From Thalassospira profundimaris (GTDB taxonomy: Bacteria; Pseudomonadota; Alphaproteobacteria; Rhodospirillales; Thalassospiraceae): a stretch of 64,000 bases of DNA. Positions 26,422 to 35,972 of this stretch are shown here, one piece after another (position 1 is the first letter of the stretch; every line of letters begins with the position of its first letter). The notes beneath the pieces were generated by a model. That model was not told the origin of the DNA. It saw nothing but the letters and a program-made list of their open reading frames with translations, and ran no database searches. The translations under genes were made by a program, and so were the position numbers. Location of the stretch: positions 62,001 through 126,000 of the forward strand of contig NZ_JPWH01000012.1 of assembly GCF_003326755.1 (NCBI RefSeq), written 5' to 3'.

Positions 26422-27453
26422 ATGAAGAAGACACTCGCTATTGCAGCACTCGCGAGCGTTGCCTTGACCGGCGCCGCACATGCGCGCGATCAGATTCGTA
26501 TCGTTGGCTCGTCCACCGTGTTTCCGTTCGCAACCGCTGTCGCGGAAGAATTCGGCAAGACCACTTCTTTCAAAACGCCGGTTATTGAATCGACCGGTTC
26601 CGGCGGTGGCTTGAAGCTGTTTTGTGCTGGCGTTGGGGAACAGACCCCCGACATCACCAATGCTTCGCGCCGCATTAAAAAGTCCGAAGTTGAAACCTGC
26701 GCCAAAAACGGCGTTGAAGCCATTACCGAAGTCAAAATCGGTTATGACGGTATCGTTCTTGCCAATTCCAAGGCTGCCCCGCAGTTTGAACTGAGCAAGG
26801 AACAGATCTTCCTGGCGCTGGCCAAAATCGTTCCGTCCAAGGATGGCAAGGAACTGATCGAAAATCCGTATAACAACTGGAAAGAAATCGATCCGTCCCT
26901 GCCGGATGAAAAGATCGAAGTCCTCGGCCCGCCGCCGACCTCCGGTACCCGTGATGCCTTCACCGAACTGGTACTTGAAGAAGCCTGTGACGAATTTCCG
27001 GTTATTGCCGAGCTGAAAAAAGCTGACAAAGACAAGCACAAAGCCGTTTGCGGCGGTGTGCGTGAAGATGGTGGCTACATCGAAGCTGGCGAAAACGACA
27101 ACCTGATCGTTCAGAAACTTGAAGCCAATCCGGTTGCTCTGGGCATCTTTGGTTTCTCGTTCCTCGACCAGAATGGCGACAAGCTGCATGGCTCGAAAAT
27201 TGGCGGCGTTTCGCCGACCTTTGAAGCCATCGCCGACGGGTCTTACCCGGTTTCACGTTCGCTGTATTTCTATGTCAAGAATGCCCATGTTGGCACCATT
27301 CCGGGCATTGAAGAATATCTTGCCCAGTTCACCTCGGATAAAGCCTGGGGCGATGAAGGCTACCTTGCAGATCGTGGCCTGATCCCGATGGACAAGGCCG
27401 AGCGCGAACAGGTTCGCGAAGCTGCGAAAAACCTGACCCCGCTCAGCATGTAA
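26422..27453 (+). CDS. pstS: Phosphate-binding periplasmic protein PstS
   Basis: 343 residues from the ATG at 26422, with GGGGA 5 bases upstream; the in-frame ATG at 26410 would spoil the signal peptide (MKKTLAIAALASVALTGAAHA). Binds phosphate for the PstCAB importer. The phosphate-loop blocks are visible: RIVGSSTVFPFA, ESTGSGGGLKLFCAG, NASRRIKKSE and PPPTSGTRDAF. It is close to the PstS of other alphaproteobacteria in length and order of blocks. A hairpin terminator separates it from pstC, which favours more PstS than membrane subunits. Confidence 0.96.
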   Translation: MKKTLAIAALASVALTGAAHARDQIRIVGSSTVFPFATAVAEEFGKTTSFKTPVIESTGSGGGLKLFCAGVGEQTPDITNASRRIKKSEVETCAKNGVEAITEVKIGYDGIVLANSKAAPQFELSKEQIFLALAKIVPSKDGKELIENPYNNWKEIDPSLPDEKIEVLGPPPTSGTRDAFTELVLEEACDEFPVIAELKKADKDKHKAVCGGVREDGGYIEAGENDNLIVQKLEANPVALGIFGFSFLDQNGDKLHGSKIGGVSPTFEAIADGSYPVSRSLYFYVKNAHVGTIPGIEEYLAQFTSDKAWGDEGYLADRGLIPMDKAEREQVREAAKNLTPLSM

Positions 27454-27465
27454 TTTGATATGGTG

Positions 27466-27510
27466 CCGGTGGCAGCCCGTGTTTTGGGGCTGCCACCGGT
27501 TTCTTTGTTT
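27466..27510 (+). terminator. Hairpin terminator/attenuator between pstS and pstC
   Basis: Perfect 13-bp stem CCGGTGGCAGCCC (27466-27478) / GGGCTGCCACCGG (27487-27499), 8-base loop, then TTTCTTTGTTT. Partial read-through would give lower pstCAB than pstS expression. Confidence 0.88.
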
Positions 27511-27598
27511 AAAAACCGTATTTTTTGACTATTTTGCCCACACGCACTGGGAAAGCCCATTCCGGGACGGTTTCCATCAGGCAAACGGAATTACATAA

Positions 27599-28978
27599 AT
27601 GTCTTTGACTTTCTTGTTGCTGGGGATTGCGCTGCTCTCCGCGCTCTCTTTTGTCTTTGGACGACAGAGAGCCATTGCCCTTTCCGGCGGACGCTATAGC
27701 AACCTGCATTCGCTGCCTGTGCATTACGGCACCTATACCGCGTTGTGGTGTGGCCTGCCGGCCCTTGCCCTGCTGTTTGTGTGGTATGCGCTGCAGGGCT
27801 CTGTGGTGCAGGCGCTGATCATCAGTGATTTGCCCGCCGACATCACGTCTGACCCGGGCAAGTTGTCTTTGGCGTTAAATGCCATTTCCCTGATCGCGGC
27901 AGACAATGCCGCCCATCTGGATGTTGCCCCCGAAGTTGTCGAAGCCGGACAGCGGCTGGCAACCCTGCACACCATTTCCAATATTGCCCTGATTGTGGTG
28001 TTGCTGTCGGTGGCATTGCTGGGGCTGGCTCTTTCCTATCGGCGTATTTTTGCCGATATGCGGGCGCGCAACAATGTCGAACGGATTGTGCGTTATCTCA
28101 TGATCGGCTGTTCGGCGATTGCCATTCTTTCAACGCTTGGCATTGTGTTTTCGCTGCTGTTTGAAGCCCTGCATTTCTTTAGCAAAATCAGCCCGGTTGA
28201 CTTCCTGTTTGGTCTGGAATGGAGCCCGCAAACCGCGATCCGTGCCGACCAGGTGGCTTCCGAAGGGGCCTTTGGCATGATCCCGCTTTTTGCCGGGACG
28301 CTGCTGATTACCTTTATCGCCATGCTGGTGGCCGTGCCGGTCGGTTTGTTTTCCGCCATTTATATGGGGGAATATGCGTCATCGACCTTCAGGGCCTGGG
28401 CCAAACCGGCCCTGGAAATTCTCGCCGGTGTGCCAACCGTGGTTTATGGCTTTTTCGCTGCGCTGACCGTCGCGCCTTTCCTGCGCGATAGCGGTGCCGT
28501 TCTCGGGCTCAGTGTCAGTTCCGAAAGTGCGCTGGCGGCAGGGCTGGTCATGGGCATCATGATCATTCCATTTGTTTCCTCGCTGTCCGATGACGTGATG
28601 TCCCAGGTGCCCCAGGCCCTGCGTGACGGGTCTTACGGTTTGGGGGCAACCAAGTCGGAAACCATTCGTCTGGTGATTTTCCCGGCGGCCTTGCCCGGTA
28701 TTGTCGGGGCCATTTTGCTGGCGGTTTCCCGTGCGATTGGTGAAACCATGATTGTGGTGATGGCCGCAGGTCTTGCCGCAAATCTGACGGCAAACCCGCT
28801 TAATGCTGTGACCACCGTTACCGTGCAAATTGTAACTCTGCTGGTGGGCGACCAGGAATTTGACAGTGCCAAAACCCTGTCGGCCTTTGCCCTTGGTCTG
28901 GTTCTTTTCCTTGTCACCCTGGGGCTGAATGTTTTCGCCCTCAAGGTTGTGCAGAAGTATCGTGAGAAATATGACTGA
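27599..28978 (+). CDS. pstC: Phosphate ABC transporter permease PstC
   Basis: 459 residues, longer than E. coli PstC (319) because of an N-terminal extension of about 180 residues with TM segments and a periplasmic loop, as in alphaproteobacterial PstC. The C-terminal half is a binding-protein-dependent permease domain; the EAA-type cytoplasmic loop is seen in VPQALRDGSYGLGATKSETIRLVIFPAALPG (given here in two overlapping parts: VPQALRDGSYGLGATK and IRLVIFPAALPG). The ATG at 27599 has ACGGAA upstream. Its stop overlaps the pstA start. Confidence 0.95.
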   Translation: MSLTFLLLGIALLSALSFVFGRQRAIALSGGRYSNLHSLPVHYGTYTALWCGLPALALLFVWYALQGSVVQALIISDLPADITSDPGKLSLALNAISLIAADNAAHLDVAPEVVEAGQRLATLHTISNIALIVVLLSVALLGLALSYRRIFADMRARNNVERIVRYLMIGCSAIAILSTLGIVFSLLFEALHFFSKISPVDFLFGLEWSPQTAIRADQVASEGAFGMIPLFAGTLLITFIAMLVAVPVGLFSAIYMGEYASSTFRAWAKPALEILAGVPTVVYGFFAALTVAPFLRDSGAVLGLSVSSESALAAGLVMGIMIIPFVSSLSDDVMSQVPQALRDGSYGLGATKSETIRLVIFPAALPGIVGAILLAVSRAIGETMIVVMAAGLAANLTANPLNAVTTVTVQIVTLLVGDQEFDSAKTLSAFALGLVLFLVTLGLNVFALKVVQKYREKYD

Positions 28979-30317
28979 TATGGCATCTCTTATGGAAGAT
29001 CGCGCCGCTGGTTCCGATGCTGCCAATATGCGCAAGCCGGTTGACTGGGATAGTGCCGACATTGCCCGCAATGTCAAAAAACGCTATGCCGCAGAGCGCC
29101 GTTTCAAGGCCTATGGCCTGGCGGCCATTCTGCTGGCGCTGGCAGCATTGCTCATGCTGGGCTATTCGATTGTCTCCAAGGGCTACAGCGCCTTTGTCCA
29201 GACCTATGTACAGCTTGAAGTTACCTTTGATCCGGCCACCATTGACCCGGATGGAACCCGTGACCCGGCGGTGATTGGACGGGCCAATTTTGACGCCCTG
29301 ATCAAGGAAGCCCTGCGCAAGCGGTTCCCGGACGTTACGTCGCGGTCGGAAAAACGCAAGCTTTATGACATCGTTTCCAGCGGTGCGGCCTATGACCTGC
29401 GTGAACGGGTGATGGAAAATCCGTCCCTGATCGGGCAGACCCGCAAGGTCTGGCTGATTGCCGGGGATGATTTTGATATGCTCAACAAGGGCTATATCAG
29501 TGCTGATACCAAAGAATCGAGCCGTCGCCTTGATGACGACCAGATTTCCTGGTTCCAGTCATTGACCGATAGCGGGGCGATTGAAAAACGCTTCCATACG
29601 CGCTTTTTCACCAACGGGGATTCCCGCGAACCGGAACTGGCCGGGATCTGGGGGGCGGCTGTCGGGTCTTTCTATACGCTGGCTGTGACGCTGATCCTGT
29701 CCTTTCCCATTGGTGTGGCGGCGGCCATTTACCTTGAGGAATTTGCCCCGAAAAACCGCCTGACCCAGATTATTGAAGTCAATATCAACAATCTGGCAGC
29801 AGTACCGTCCATCGTGTTTGGTTTGCTCGGCCTTGAACTTTACCTCAATGTCATGCACCTGCCGCGCTCCGCCCCGGTTGTCGGTGGGTTGACCCTGGCC
29901 CTGATGACGCTGCCAACCATCATCATTGCCGCGCGTGCCGCGATCAAGGCGGTACCGCCCTCCATTCGCCAGGCGGCTTTGGGCCTGGGGGCATCGCCGG
30001 TGCAAACGGTCAGCCACCATGTGTTGCCCCTGGCGATGCCGGGCATTCTGACCGGGACCATCATTGGCATGGCCCAGGCCCTGGGCGAAACGGCACCGCT
30101 TCTGATGATTGGTATGGTGGCCTTTATTGTTGATATTCCCGGCAGTGCGATGGATGCGGCAACGGTTTTGCCGGTGCAGATCTATCTGTGGGCGGACAGC
30201 CCCGAGCGTGCCTTTGTTGAAAAAACCTCTGCGGCGATCATGGTGTTGCTGGCCTTCCTGATCCTGATGAACGGGCTGGCTGTGTTCCTGCGCAAGAAAT
30301 TTGAACGGAAGTGGTAA
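28971..30317 (+). CDS. pstA: Phosphate ABC transporter permease PstA
   Basis: 448 residues from the ATG at 28971, which overlaps the pstC stop by 8 bases; the frame continues upstream inside pstC without a better start. Residues about 30-200 are an N-terminal TM plus a large periplasmic region of the DUF3333 kind found in alphaproteobacterial PstA. The permease domain follows ([23 protein letters not shown] loop [18 protein letters not shown]). Partner of PstC in the phosphate channel. Confidence 0.95.
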   Translation: MTDMASLMEDRAAGSDAANMRKPVDWDSADIARNVKKRYAAERRFKAYGLAAILLALAALLMLGYSIVSKGYSAFVQTYVQLEVTFDPATIDPDGTRDPAVIGRANFDALIKEALRKRFPDVTSRSEKRKLYDIVSSGAAYDLRERVMENPSLIGQTRKVWLIAGDDFDMLNKGYISADTKESSRRLDDDQISWFQSLTDSGAIEKRFHTRFFTNGDSREPELAGIWGAAVGSFYTLAVTLILSFPIGVAAAIYLEEFAPKNRLTQIIEVNINNLAAVPSIVFGLLGLELYLNVMHLPRSAPVVGGLTLALMTLPTIIIAARAAIKAVPPSIRQAALGLGASPVQTVSHHVLPLAMPGILTGTIIGMAQALGETAPLLMIGMVAFIVDIPGSAMDAATVLPVQIYLWADSPERAFVEKTSAAIMVLLAFLILMNGLAVFLRKKFERKW

Positions 30318-30318
30318 A

Positions 30319-31125
30319 ATGGCTGTTGTAACTGCTGACGCAATGACAAACGCTTCGCAAACGCGCGGTAAATCCAAGATGGCGGCCCGCGACCTGAACC
30401 TGTTTTATAGTGACAATCAGGCCCTTTATGACGTTAATCTGGATGTTGTCGAACGCGAAGTCACCGCGCTGATTGGCCCGTCGGGCTGTGGTAAATCTAC
30501 TTTTTTGCGTTGCCTGAACCGCATGAACGACACCATCGATGGCGTAACCATCAATGGCAAGGTTACGCTGGATGACCGCGATATTTATGATAAATCGATT
30601 GACGTGGTGCAGTTGCGCGCGCGCATCGGCATGGTGTTCCAGAAGCCGAACCCGTTCCCGAAATCGATTTTTGATAATGTGGCCTATGGCCCGCGCATTC
30701 ATGGTCTGGTTAATTCCCGCGACGAACTTGACGAAATCGTCATGACTTCGCTGGAAAAGGCCGGCCTTCTGAAAGAAGTCAAAGACCGCCTTTCTGCCCC
30801 GGCAACCGGTCTTTCCGGTGGTCAGCAGCAGCGCCTGTGCATTGCGCGTGCGGTTGCTGTCAGCCCCGAAGTTATTTTGATGGATGAACCCTGTTCCGCG
30901 CTGGATCCGATCGCGACCGCCAAGGTCGAGGAACTGATCGACGAGCTGCGCTCGAACTACACCATTGTCATCGTCACTCACTCCATGCAGCAGGCCGCGC
31001 GTGTGTCGCAGCGCACGGCTTTTTTCCACTTGGGTAAACTTGTGGAAGTCGGCGAAACGGACCAAATCTTTACCAACCCGCGAGACGAACGGACCAAGGG
31101 TTATATCACTGGCCGCTTCGGCTAA
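30319..31125 (+). CDS. pstB: Phosphate ABC transporter ATPase PstB
   Basis: 268 residues from the ATG at 30319, one base after the pstA stop; the upstream frame lies inside pstA. Walker [11 protein letters not shown]-loop [12 protein letters not shown], signature [14 protein letters not shown], Walker [14 protein letters not shown] and H-loop VTHSMQQA are intact. It powers PstCA and, with PhoU, takes part in phosphate signalling to PhoR. Confidence 0.97.
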   Translation: MAVVTADAMTNASQTRGKSKMAARDLNLFYSDNQALYDVNLDVVEREVTALIGPSGCGKSTFLRCLNRMNDTIDGVTINGKVTLDDRDIYDKSIDVVQLRARIGMVFQKPNPFPKSIFDNVAYGPRIHGLVNSRDELDEIVMTSLEKAGLLKEVKDRLSAPATGLSGGQQQRLCIARAVAVSPEVILMDEPCSALDPIATAKVEELIDELRSNYTIVIVTHSMQQAARVSQRTAFFHLGKLVEVGETDQIFTNPRDERTKGYITGRFG

Positions 31126-31145
31126 GCCGGGCAGGAGGTAATTCG

Positions 31146-31877
31146 ATGAGAAAAGAAGAAACCCATATTGTCAGTTCCTTCGACGAAGAACTGACCCGGT
31201 TGAACAATATCATATCCCAGATGGGCGGCCTGGCCGAAAGCCAGTTGATTTCGGCCATCCGTGCGATTTCCAAGCGGGATTCGGAACTGGCAGAACAGGT
31301 AATTGTATCTGACCTGCGCATCGACAAGCTCGAACAGGAAGTTCAGGATTTCGCGGTGCGTGTTCTGGCCCTGCGCCAGCCGATGGCCGATGATTTGCGC
31401 CAGGTTGTTACCGCGCTGAAATTGTCGAACGATCTGGAACGCATTGGCGACCTTGCCAAAAATATTGCCAAGCGTGCCCAGGTGCTTAACCAGATCCCGC
31501 CGATCCGCCCGGTTCAGGTTATTCCGAATATGGCGCGCCTGGCCCAGGAAATCATCAAGGATGTGCTGGACGCCTATATTGAAAATGACGCGGAAAAAGC
31601 CCAGCGCGTTTGGGCCCGCGACCAGGAAGTGGACGATATGTACAATTCGCTGTTCCGCGAATTGCTGACCTACATGATGGAAGACCCGCGCAATATTACC
31701 GCATCGACCCATCTTTTGTTCATTGCCAAAAATATTGAACGCATCGGCGACCATGCCACCAATATTGCCGAAACGATCTATTACCGCATCAAGGGTGAAG
31801 ATCTGCCGGTGGATGGCCGTCCCAAAAATGATGCTGCCAATTTTGCCGTGATTGAACCCAACGAGGCAGAGGATTAA
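31146..31877 (+). CDS. phoU: Phosphate signalling protein PhoU
   Basis: 243 residues forming two PhoU three-helix bundles, each with the E/D-rich metal motif (LSNDLERIGDLAKNIA and AKNIERIGDHATNIAE). AGGAGG lies 6 bases before the ATG. It links PstB state to the PhoR kinase and represses the Pho response when phosphate is ample. Between pstB and phoB in one transcript. Confidence 0.96.
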   Translation: MRKEETHIVSSFDEELTRLNNIISQMGGLAESQLISAIRAISKRDSELAEQVIVSDLRIDKLEQEVQDFAVRVLALRQPMADDLRQVVTALKLSNDLERIGDLAKNIAKRAQVLNQIPPIRPVQVIPNMARLAQEIIKDVLDAYIENDAEKAQRVWARDQEVDDMYNSLFRELLTYMMEDPRNITASTHLLFIAKNIERIGDHATNIAETIYYRIKGEDLPVDGRPKNDAANFAVIEPNEAED

Positions 31878-31881
31878 CAGG

Positions 31882-32580
31882 ATGGATCCTACGGTTCTGA
31901 TTGTCGAGGATGAAGCCGCCATCGTCACGATGCTGCGCTACAACCTTGAACGGGAAGGCATGAATGTTGTTGAAGCCGGTGACGGGGACGAAGCCCTGAA
32001 AATCATGGCGGAAACCCATGTTGATCTGGTTTTGCTGGACTGGATGCTGCCGGTGATGTCCGGGATCGAGGTGTGCCGCCAGATCCGCCGTAAACCCGAA
32101 AGCCGCGATTTGCCGGTGATTATGGTGACAGCGCGCGGTGAAGAGGGCGACCGTATTCGTGGCCTGGATACAGGGGCCGACGATTATGTGACCAAGCCCT
32201 TTGCCATTGGCGAATTGCTGGCCCGTATCCGTGCGCTTTTGCGCCGGTCCGGCCCGGCGCAACCACAGGGGCAGTTGATCTATTCCGATATCGAAATGGA
32301 TCTGGCGGCCCATCGTGTCAATCGCAGTGGCAAACCCATTCATCTGGGGCCGACGGAATTTCGTCTGCTGCGTTATTTCCTGGAGCATCCGGGCCGGGTT
32401 TTTTCGCGCGAACAGTTGCTTAACGCTGTTTGGGGGCCGAATATCTATGTCGAAACCCGCACGGTGGATGTGCATATTCGCCGTTTGCGCAAGGCCCTGA
32501 ATGACGTCAAAGGCACCAAGGATGTGATCCGCACTGTGCGTGCGGCCGGTTATGCGCTTGATGATGATGCGGCGGCCTAA
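31882..32580 (+). CDS. phoB: Phosphate regulon response regulator PhoB
   Basis: 232 residues from the ATG at 31882, four bases after phoU; the frame extends upstream into phoU without a start of its own. Receiver domain with VEDEAAI, phospho-acceptor Asp in LVLLDWMLP and Lys in TKPFAIGEL; OmpR-type winged helix with FLEHPGRVFSREQLL and VDVHIRRLRKAL. It would bind the Pho box upstream of pstS. The kinase gene phoR is not in this cluster, so it must lie elsewhere. Confidence 0.95.
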   Translation: MDPTVLIVEDEAAIVTMLRYNLEREGMNVVEAGDGDEALKIMAETHVDLVLLDWMLPVMSGIEVCRQIRRKPESRDLPVIMVTARGEEGDRIRGLDTGADDYVTKPFAIGELLARIRALLRRSGPAQPQGQLIYSDIEMDLAAHRVNRSGKPIHLGPTEFRLLRYFLEHPGRVFSREQLLNAVWGPNIYVETRTVDVHIRRLRKALNDVKGTKDVIRTVRAAGYALDDDAAA

Positions 32581-32630
32581 ACGGTTTTTTTATTTCGGTA
32601 AATTGTGACAGAAATTCGCAATTTACACTG

Positions 32631-32665
32631 AAAATACAAGGCCCTGTCATAATGGCAGGGCCTTG
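32631..32665. terminator. Bidirectional terminator between phoB and the antiporter gene
   Basis: Perfect 10-bp stem CAAGGCCCTG (32637-32646) / CAGGGCCTTG (32656-32665), 9-base loop. Read on the minus strand it is followed by TATTTT, so it best ends the antiporter transcript; it may also stop the Pho transcript. Confidence 0.75.
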
Positions 32666-32703
32666 TTGCATGCGGTGGGGAAGGCTGGCATTGCCAAGGC
32701 CCT

Positions 32704-34467
32704 TTATGCCTTGTTTTCCGGTTTGTTGTTTGCCAAAGCCGGTTTCGTTGCGGAGGCGGATGAATGCCCGGGTGAACGCGGGGCCAGTTCGTTCATCAGC
32801 AGCATGTCGGCCCGGCGGAATTTGGCAATTTCGGTATCTATTTCATCCTGCGGTACATCACAGGCGGAAAGCACATGGTCCGACAGGCGCAAACCGGTTT
32901 CCAGCACTTCGGGGATGGCGGCATTGGCGCCGCTGCGCGATAGCGCGCCGATATGGGAAATATCCTGGGCGCGGGCAAAAATCTTTAAATGCGGGTAATG
33001 CTGGCGCAGCAGGGCGACCGTTTTCTCGGTTTCATGCGGCGATCCCATCGCAACGGCGGCAACATGCGCCTGATCGGTGTGGGCGGCCCGGAAACTTTCC
33101 GGTCGCGACCCGTCGGCGAAATAAACCGGCAGGCCCTCGGCCCGGCCGCGGGCGACCTGCTGGGCATCGGAATCGAGAACGATAAAGGGAATGTTGCGGG
33201 TTTTTAACAAACGGGCCAGCACCCGGCCCACGCGCCCGCAACCGATAATCAGCACATGGTGTTCAACACCATCGGTCTGTGCTTCAATTTCGCCAAGCTG
33301 GTCGGTCTCGCGGGGATGAAAAATATCCTCCAGCTTTTTGCCAAGGGCGATCATGCTGGGGGTCAGGGCCATTGATATGGCGACAATCGGCACCAGAATG
33401 GCCGCAAGTTGCGGCGTGATGGCGCCATTTTGCGCGGCCAGCGAAAACATGACAAAGGCAAATTCGCCGCCACCGGCCAGCCCCAGGGCAATGCGCATCG
33501 ATACCGCCCGATCAAACCGTGTTGCCAGGGACAGCAAAAACAAAATCGCCCCCTTGATCAGCAACAGGGCCAGAACCCCCAAAATAACGGTCAGGGCATG
33601 ATGATAAACCACCCCGACATCGACCGACATGCCCACCGACATGAAAAACAGCGACAAAAACACGCCGCGAAATGGCGCAATGTCGGCTTCGATCTGATGG
33701 CGAAATTCGGTTTCAGCCAGCATCACCCCGGCAATAAACGCCCCTAACGCCATCGAAAGACCGGCCATTTCGGTTAAGGTACTGGCCGCCAGCACGGCAA
33801 ACAGGGTGCCAATGGCAAACAGTTCGGGGTTATGCAGGGCGGCAATGGCGCGAAACATGGGGCGAAGTAAAAAGCGCCCGGCCAGCAACAACACGGCAAC
33901 CGCCCCCACACCGGCCAGAATGCTGACCCAGGGGCTTGTGGTGCTGGTGGTATTGCCTGCCGCCTGCACCATGATCAGAAAGGGGCCCACGGCCACATCC
34001 TGAAGCAGCAAAACCGCCAGCGCCGCCCGGCCAAACCGGGTGTGAAGCTGGCGTTCGTCGGAAAGCTGCTTGAGGATAATGGCGGTGGAAGACAGGGCAA
34101 GGGCCCCGGCAATGACCAATGCACTGGGCAAGGGCAGGTCGATTGCGATCAGGGCAACAAAGCCAAGGCCCAGGGTGACGGTGATTTGCAACACCCCCAG
34201 GGCGGCAAATTTGCCACCGATCACGCGCAACCGTTCGCGCGAGAGTTCCAGCCCGATCATGAACAGCAGGAAAACCACACCCAGTTCGGCCACGGTGGAA
34301 ATATCGCGATTATCGGGAATAAACCCCAGCCCGAAAGGTCCGATCACCAGACCACCAATCAGAAAGCCGATAATCGAATTGGCCTTTAGGCGTTGCGCAA
34401 TTGGCACCGCAATGACGGCAGCACTCAGGATCAGGAACAGCTCGAACAGCACAGTGCTATGGGGCAT
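32704..34467 (-). CDS. CPA2-family cation/proton antiporter with TrkA-N domain (KefB/KefC-like)
   Basis: 587 residues. About 12 membrane helices to residue 385 (IGFLIGGLVIGPFGLG, GVVFLLFMIGLELS and ALALSSTAIILKQLSDE are typical of the CPA2 fold), then a cytoplasmic TrkA-N/RCK nucleotide-binding domain about 405-525 (IIGCGRVGRVLARLL, VYFADGSRPE). Predicted to exchange K+ or Na+ for H+; KefB/C-type members are held shut by glutathione, but whether that applies here cannot be told. The C-terminal TrkA-C domain is absent. Transcribed alone, facing away from the Ca/Na exchanger gene. Confidence 0.92.
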   Translation of the reverse strand: MPHSTVLFELFLILSAAVIAVPIAQRLKANSIIGFLIGGLVIGPFGLGFIPDNRDISTVAELGVVFLLFMIGLELSRERLRVIGGKFAALGVLQITVTLGLGFVALIAIDLPLPSALVIAGALALSSTAIILKQLSDERQLHTRFGRAALAVLLLQDVAVGPFLIMVQAAGNTTSTTSPWVSILAGVGAVAVLLLAGRFLLRPMFRAIAALHNPELFAIGTLFAVLAASTLTEMAGLSMALGAFIAGVMLAETEFRHQIEADIAPFRGVFLSLFFMSVGMSVDVGVVYHHALTVILGVLALLLIKGAILFLLSLATRFDRAVSMRIALGLAGGGEFAFVMFSLAAQNGAITPQLAAILVPIVAISMALTPSMIALGKKLEDIFHPRETDQLGEIEAQTDGVEHHVLIIGCGRVGRVLARLLKTRNIPFIVLDSDAQQVARGRAEGLPVYFADGSRPESFRAAHTDQAHVAAVAMGSPHETEKTVALLRQHYPHLKIFARAQDISHIGALSRSGANAAIPEVLETGLRLSDHVLSACDVPQDEIDTEIAKFRRADMLLMNELAPRSPGHSSASATKPALANNKPENKA

Positions 34468-34926
34468 CGATATTCATCCAGGGGCGTTAACTTCAGGCTC
34501 AGTCATACACGTTGCCGGTTGTCGCGACCATAGCGCAATCGGGTGTAAAACGATGTAAAACGGGATCGGGGCGTGATCATGCAGCCGGGAAACGGTTTGT
34601 CTTCATACATGTCGGGTAAATGTTTTTGCAGGGTTTTGGGGTGATGTGGTTGAGGCGCTGGCAGATTAGTTTGTGACAGGATGATACCGGGTGAAACCGT
34701 TATTTGCCGTTTCACCCAGGCATATTTGCGGTACGTAGTGGCATATCCTGCATTTTCCGGCTGTGTCCTGGATAACATCGGGCAATTATGGCCCTTTGCC
34801 AGACGGCTTTGGCTGCATTATCTGGCGCGAGATCGCTTGCGTTTAAGTTGGCGCGCTGCCATCTTTCGCGGCAGTGCCCGACGAAAAAGCAGGGCGTCTT
34901 TTTTAATCATAAATGGCGAACCGATT
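34468..34926. other. Divergent region between the two cation transporter genes
   Basis: 459 bases. The exchanger frame is open from 34681, but residues before 34927 look unlike the family and carry no TM pattern. The notable element is a perfect 9-bp inverted repeat at 34689-34717. No other gene seen. Confidence 0.5.
34689..34717 (+). promoter_or_regulatory. Inverted repeat upstream of the Ca/Na exchanger gene
   Basis: GGGTGAAAC (34689-34697) and GTTTCACCC (34709-34717) separated by 11 bases. It could be a protein operator or an RNA hairpin in a leader; no T-run follows, so it is not a terminator. Confidence 0.45.
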
Positions 34927-35889
34927 TTGGAACAGTTTATACCCTATTTGCAAATTGTTGGCGGACTCGTTCTTTTGACGGCCGGGGGCGAATTCATGGT
35001 GCGCGGCGCGGTGGGCCTGGCCCTGTTAATGGGGATTTCCAAGGCGATCGTCGGATTGACAATTGTCGCTGCCGGTACATCCGCCCCCGAATTTGTTGTA
35101 TCGCTCAATGCGGCCCTTGCCGGGTCGGGCGATATTGCGATGGGCAATGTGGTGGGCTCCAATATTGCCAATATCCTGCTTATTTTGGGGGCTGTGGCCG
35201 TGCTCAAGCCGGTGGCGGCCAGCCGTACCACCACGATCCGCGATGGCGGGGCGATGTTGTTGGGGACGGTTCTTTTTATCGGGCTGTGCCTGTTTGGTGT
35301 GATTGAACGCTGGGCCGGGGTGCTGATGCTCGCGGTTTTGGCGATAGTATGGTATCTGACCTGTAAACACGATAAAAACAGCCCCGATGCCGCAAGTGCG
35401 CTGCATGAAAACGAAGTTGATGAAGTTGGCGATGTTCCCGGTGGCTGGCTAAAACCCGTTATCGCCACCATCGTCGGCATTGTTGCGCTGACTTTTGGTG
35501 CCGATTTGCTGGTGGATGGTGGTGTAACCGTGGCGCGTGAATTTGGCGTTTCAGAAGCCGTCATCGGCCTGACACTGGTGGCCGTTGGCACGTCATTGCC
35601 CGAACTGGCCGCCTCGATGGTGGCCGCCTTTCGCGGACATGCCGACGTGGCACTGGGAAATGTGTTGGGGTCAAACTTTTTGAACCTGTTGGCCATTATC
35701 GGTGGTGTTTCGGTTATTTCGCCCATTGTCGTACCGGATCAAATTGCCAAGTCTGACATGTGGGTCATGCTGGGCGTGACCGTGGCTCTATTGTTTGTGG
35801 CCTATTTTGCGCGGCGTATCGGACGCCTTGCCGGGGCTGTTTTCATGGCAGTGTATGCCGTTTATATCGGTATGCTGTTTGCCGGTTAA
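34927..35889 (+). CDS. Calcium/sodium antiporter (CaCA family, YrbG-like)
   Basis: About 320 residues from a TTG at 34927, where the family pattern begins; the frame is open back to 34681 but that part is not family-like, and no good ribosome site was found, so the start is uncertain. Two inverted Na_Ca_ex repeats, each with the alpha motif: VGLTIVAAGTSAPEFVVSL / GNVVGSNIANILLILG and IGLTLVAVGTSLPELAASM / GNVLGSNFLNLLAIIG. Ten predicted TM helices with an acidic loop (HENEVDEVGDV) between the halves. Exports Ca2+ in exchange for Na+ or H+. Confidence 0.9.
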   Translation: MEQFIPYLQIVGGLVLLTAGGEFMVRGAVGLALLMGISKAIVGLTIVAAGTSAPEFVVSLNAALAGSGDIAMGNVVGSNIANILLILGAVAVLKPVAASRTTTIRDGGAMLLGTVLFIGLCLFGVIERWAGVLMLAVLAIVWYLTCKHDKNSPDAASALHENEVDEVGDVPGGWLKPVIATIVGIVALTFGADLLVDGGVTVAREFGVSEAVIGLTLVAVGTSLPELAASMVAAFRGHADVALGNVLGSNFLNLLAIIGGVSVISPIVVPDQIAKSDMWVMLGVTVALLFVAYFARRIGRLAGAVFMAVYAVYIGMLFAG

Positions 35890-35972
35890 ACATATAAACA
35901 GACAAATCACCGTGCGATCATGGCATTTTGCATGAGTCTCGCGGGCTTTGGCAGGAAACGGATGGTTATAGT

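Noticed and set aside
34681-34926. Long N-terminal extension of the Ca/Na exchanger
   Set aside because: The translated part is unlike the family, has no membrane pattern, and overlaps a palindromic element; the start is placed at 34927.
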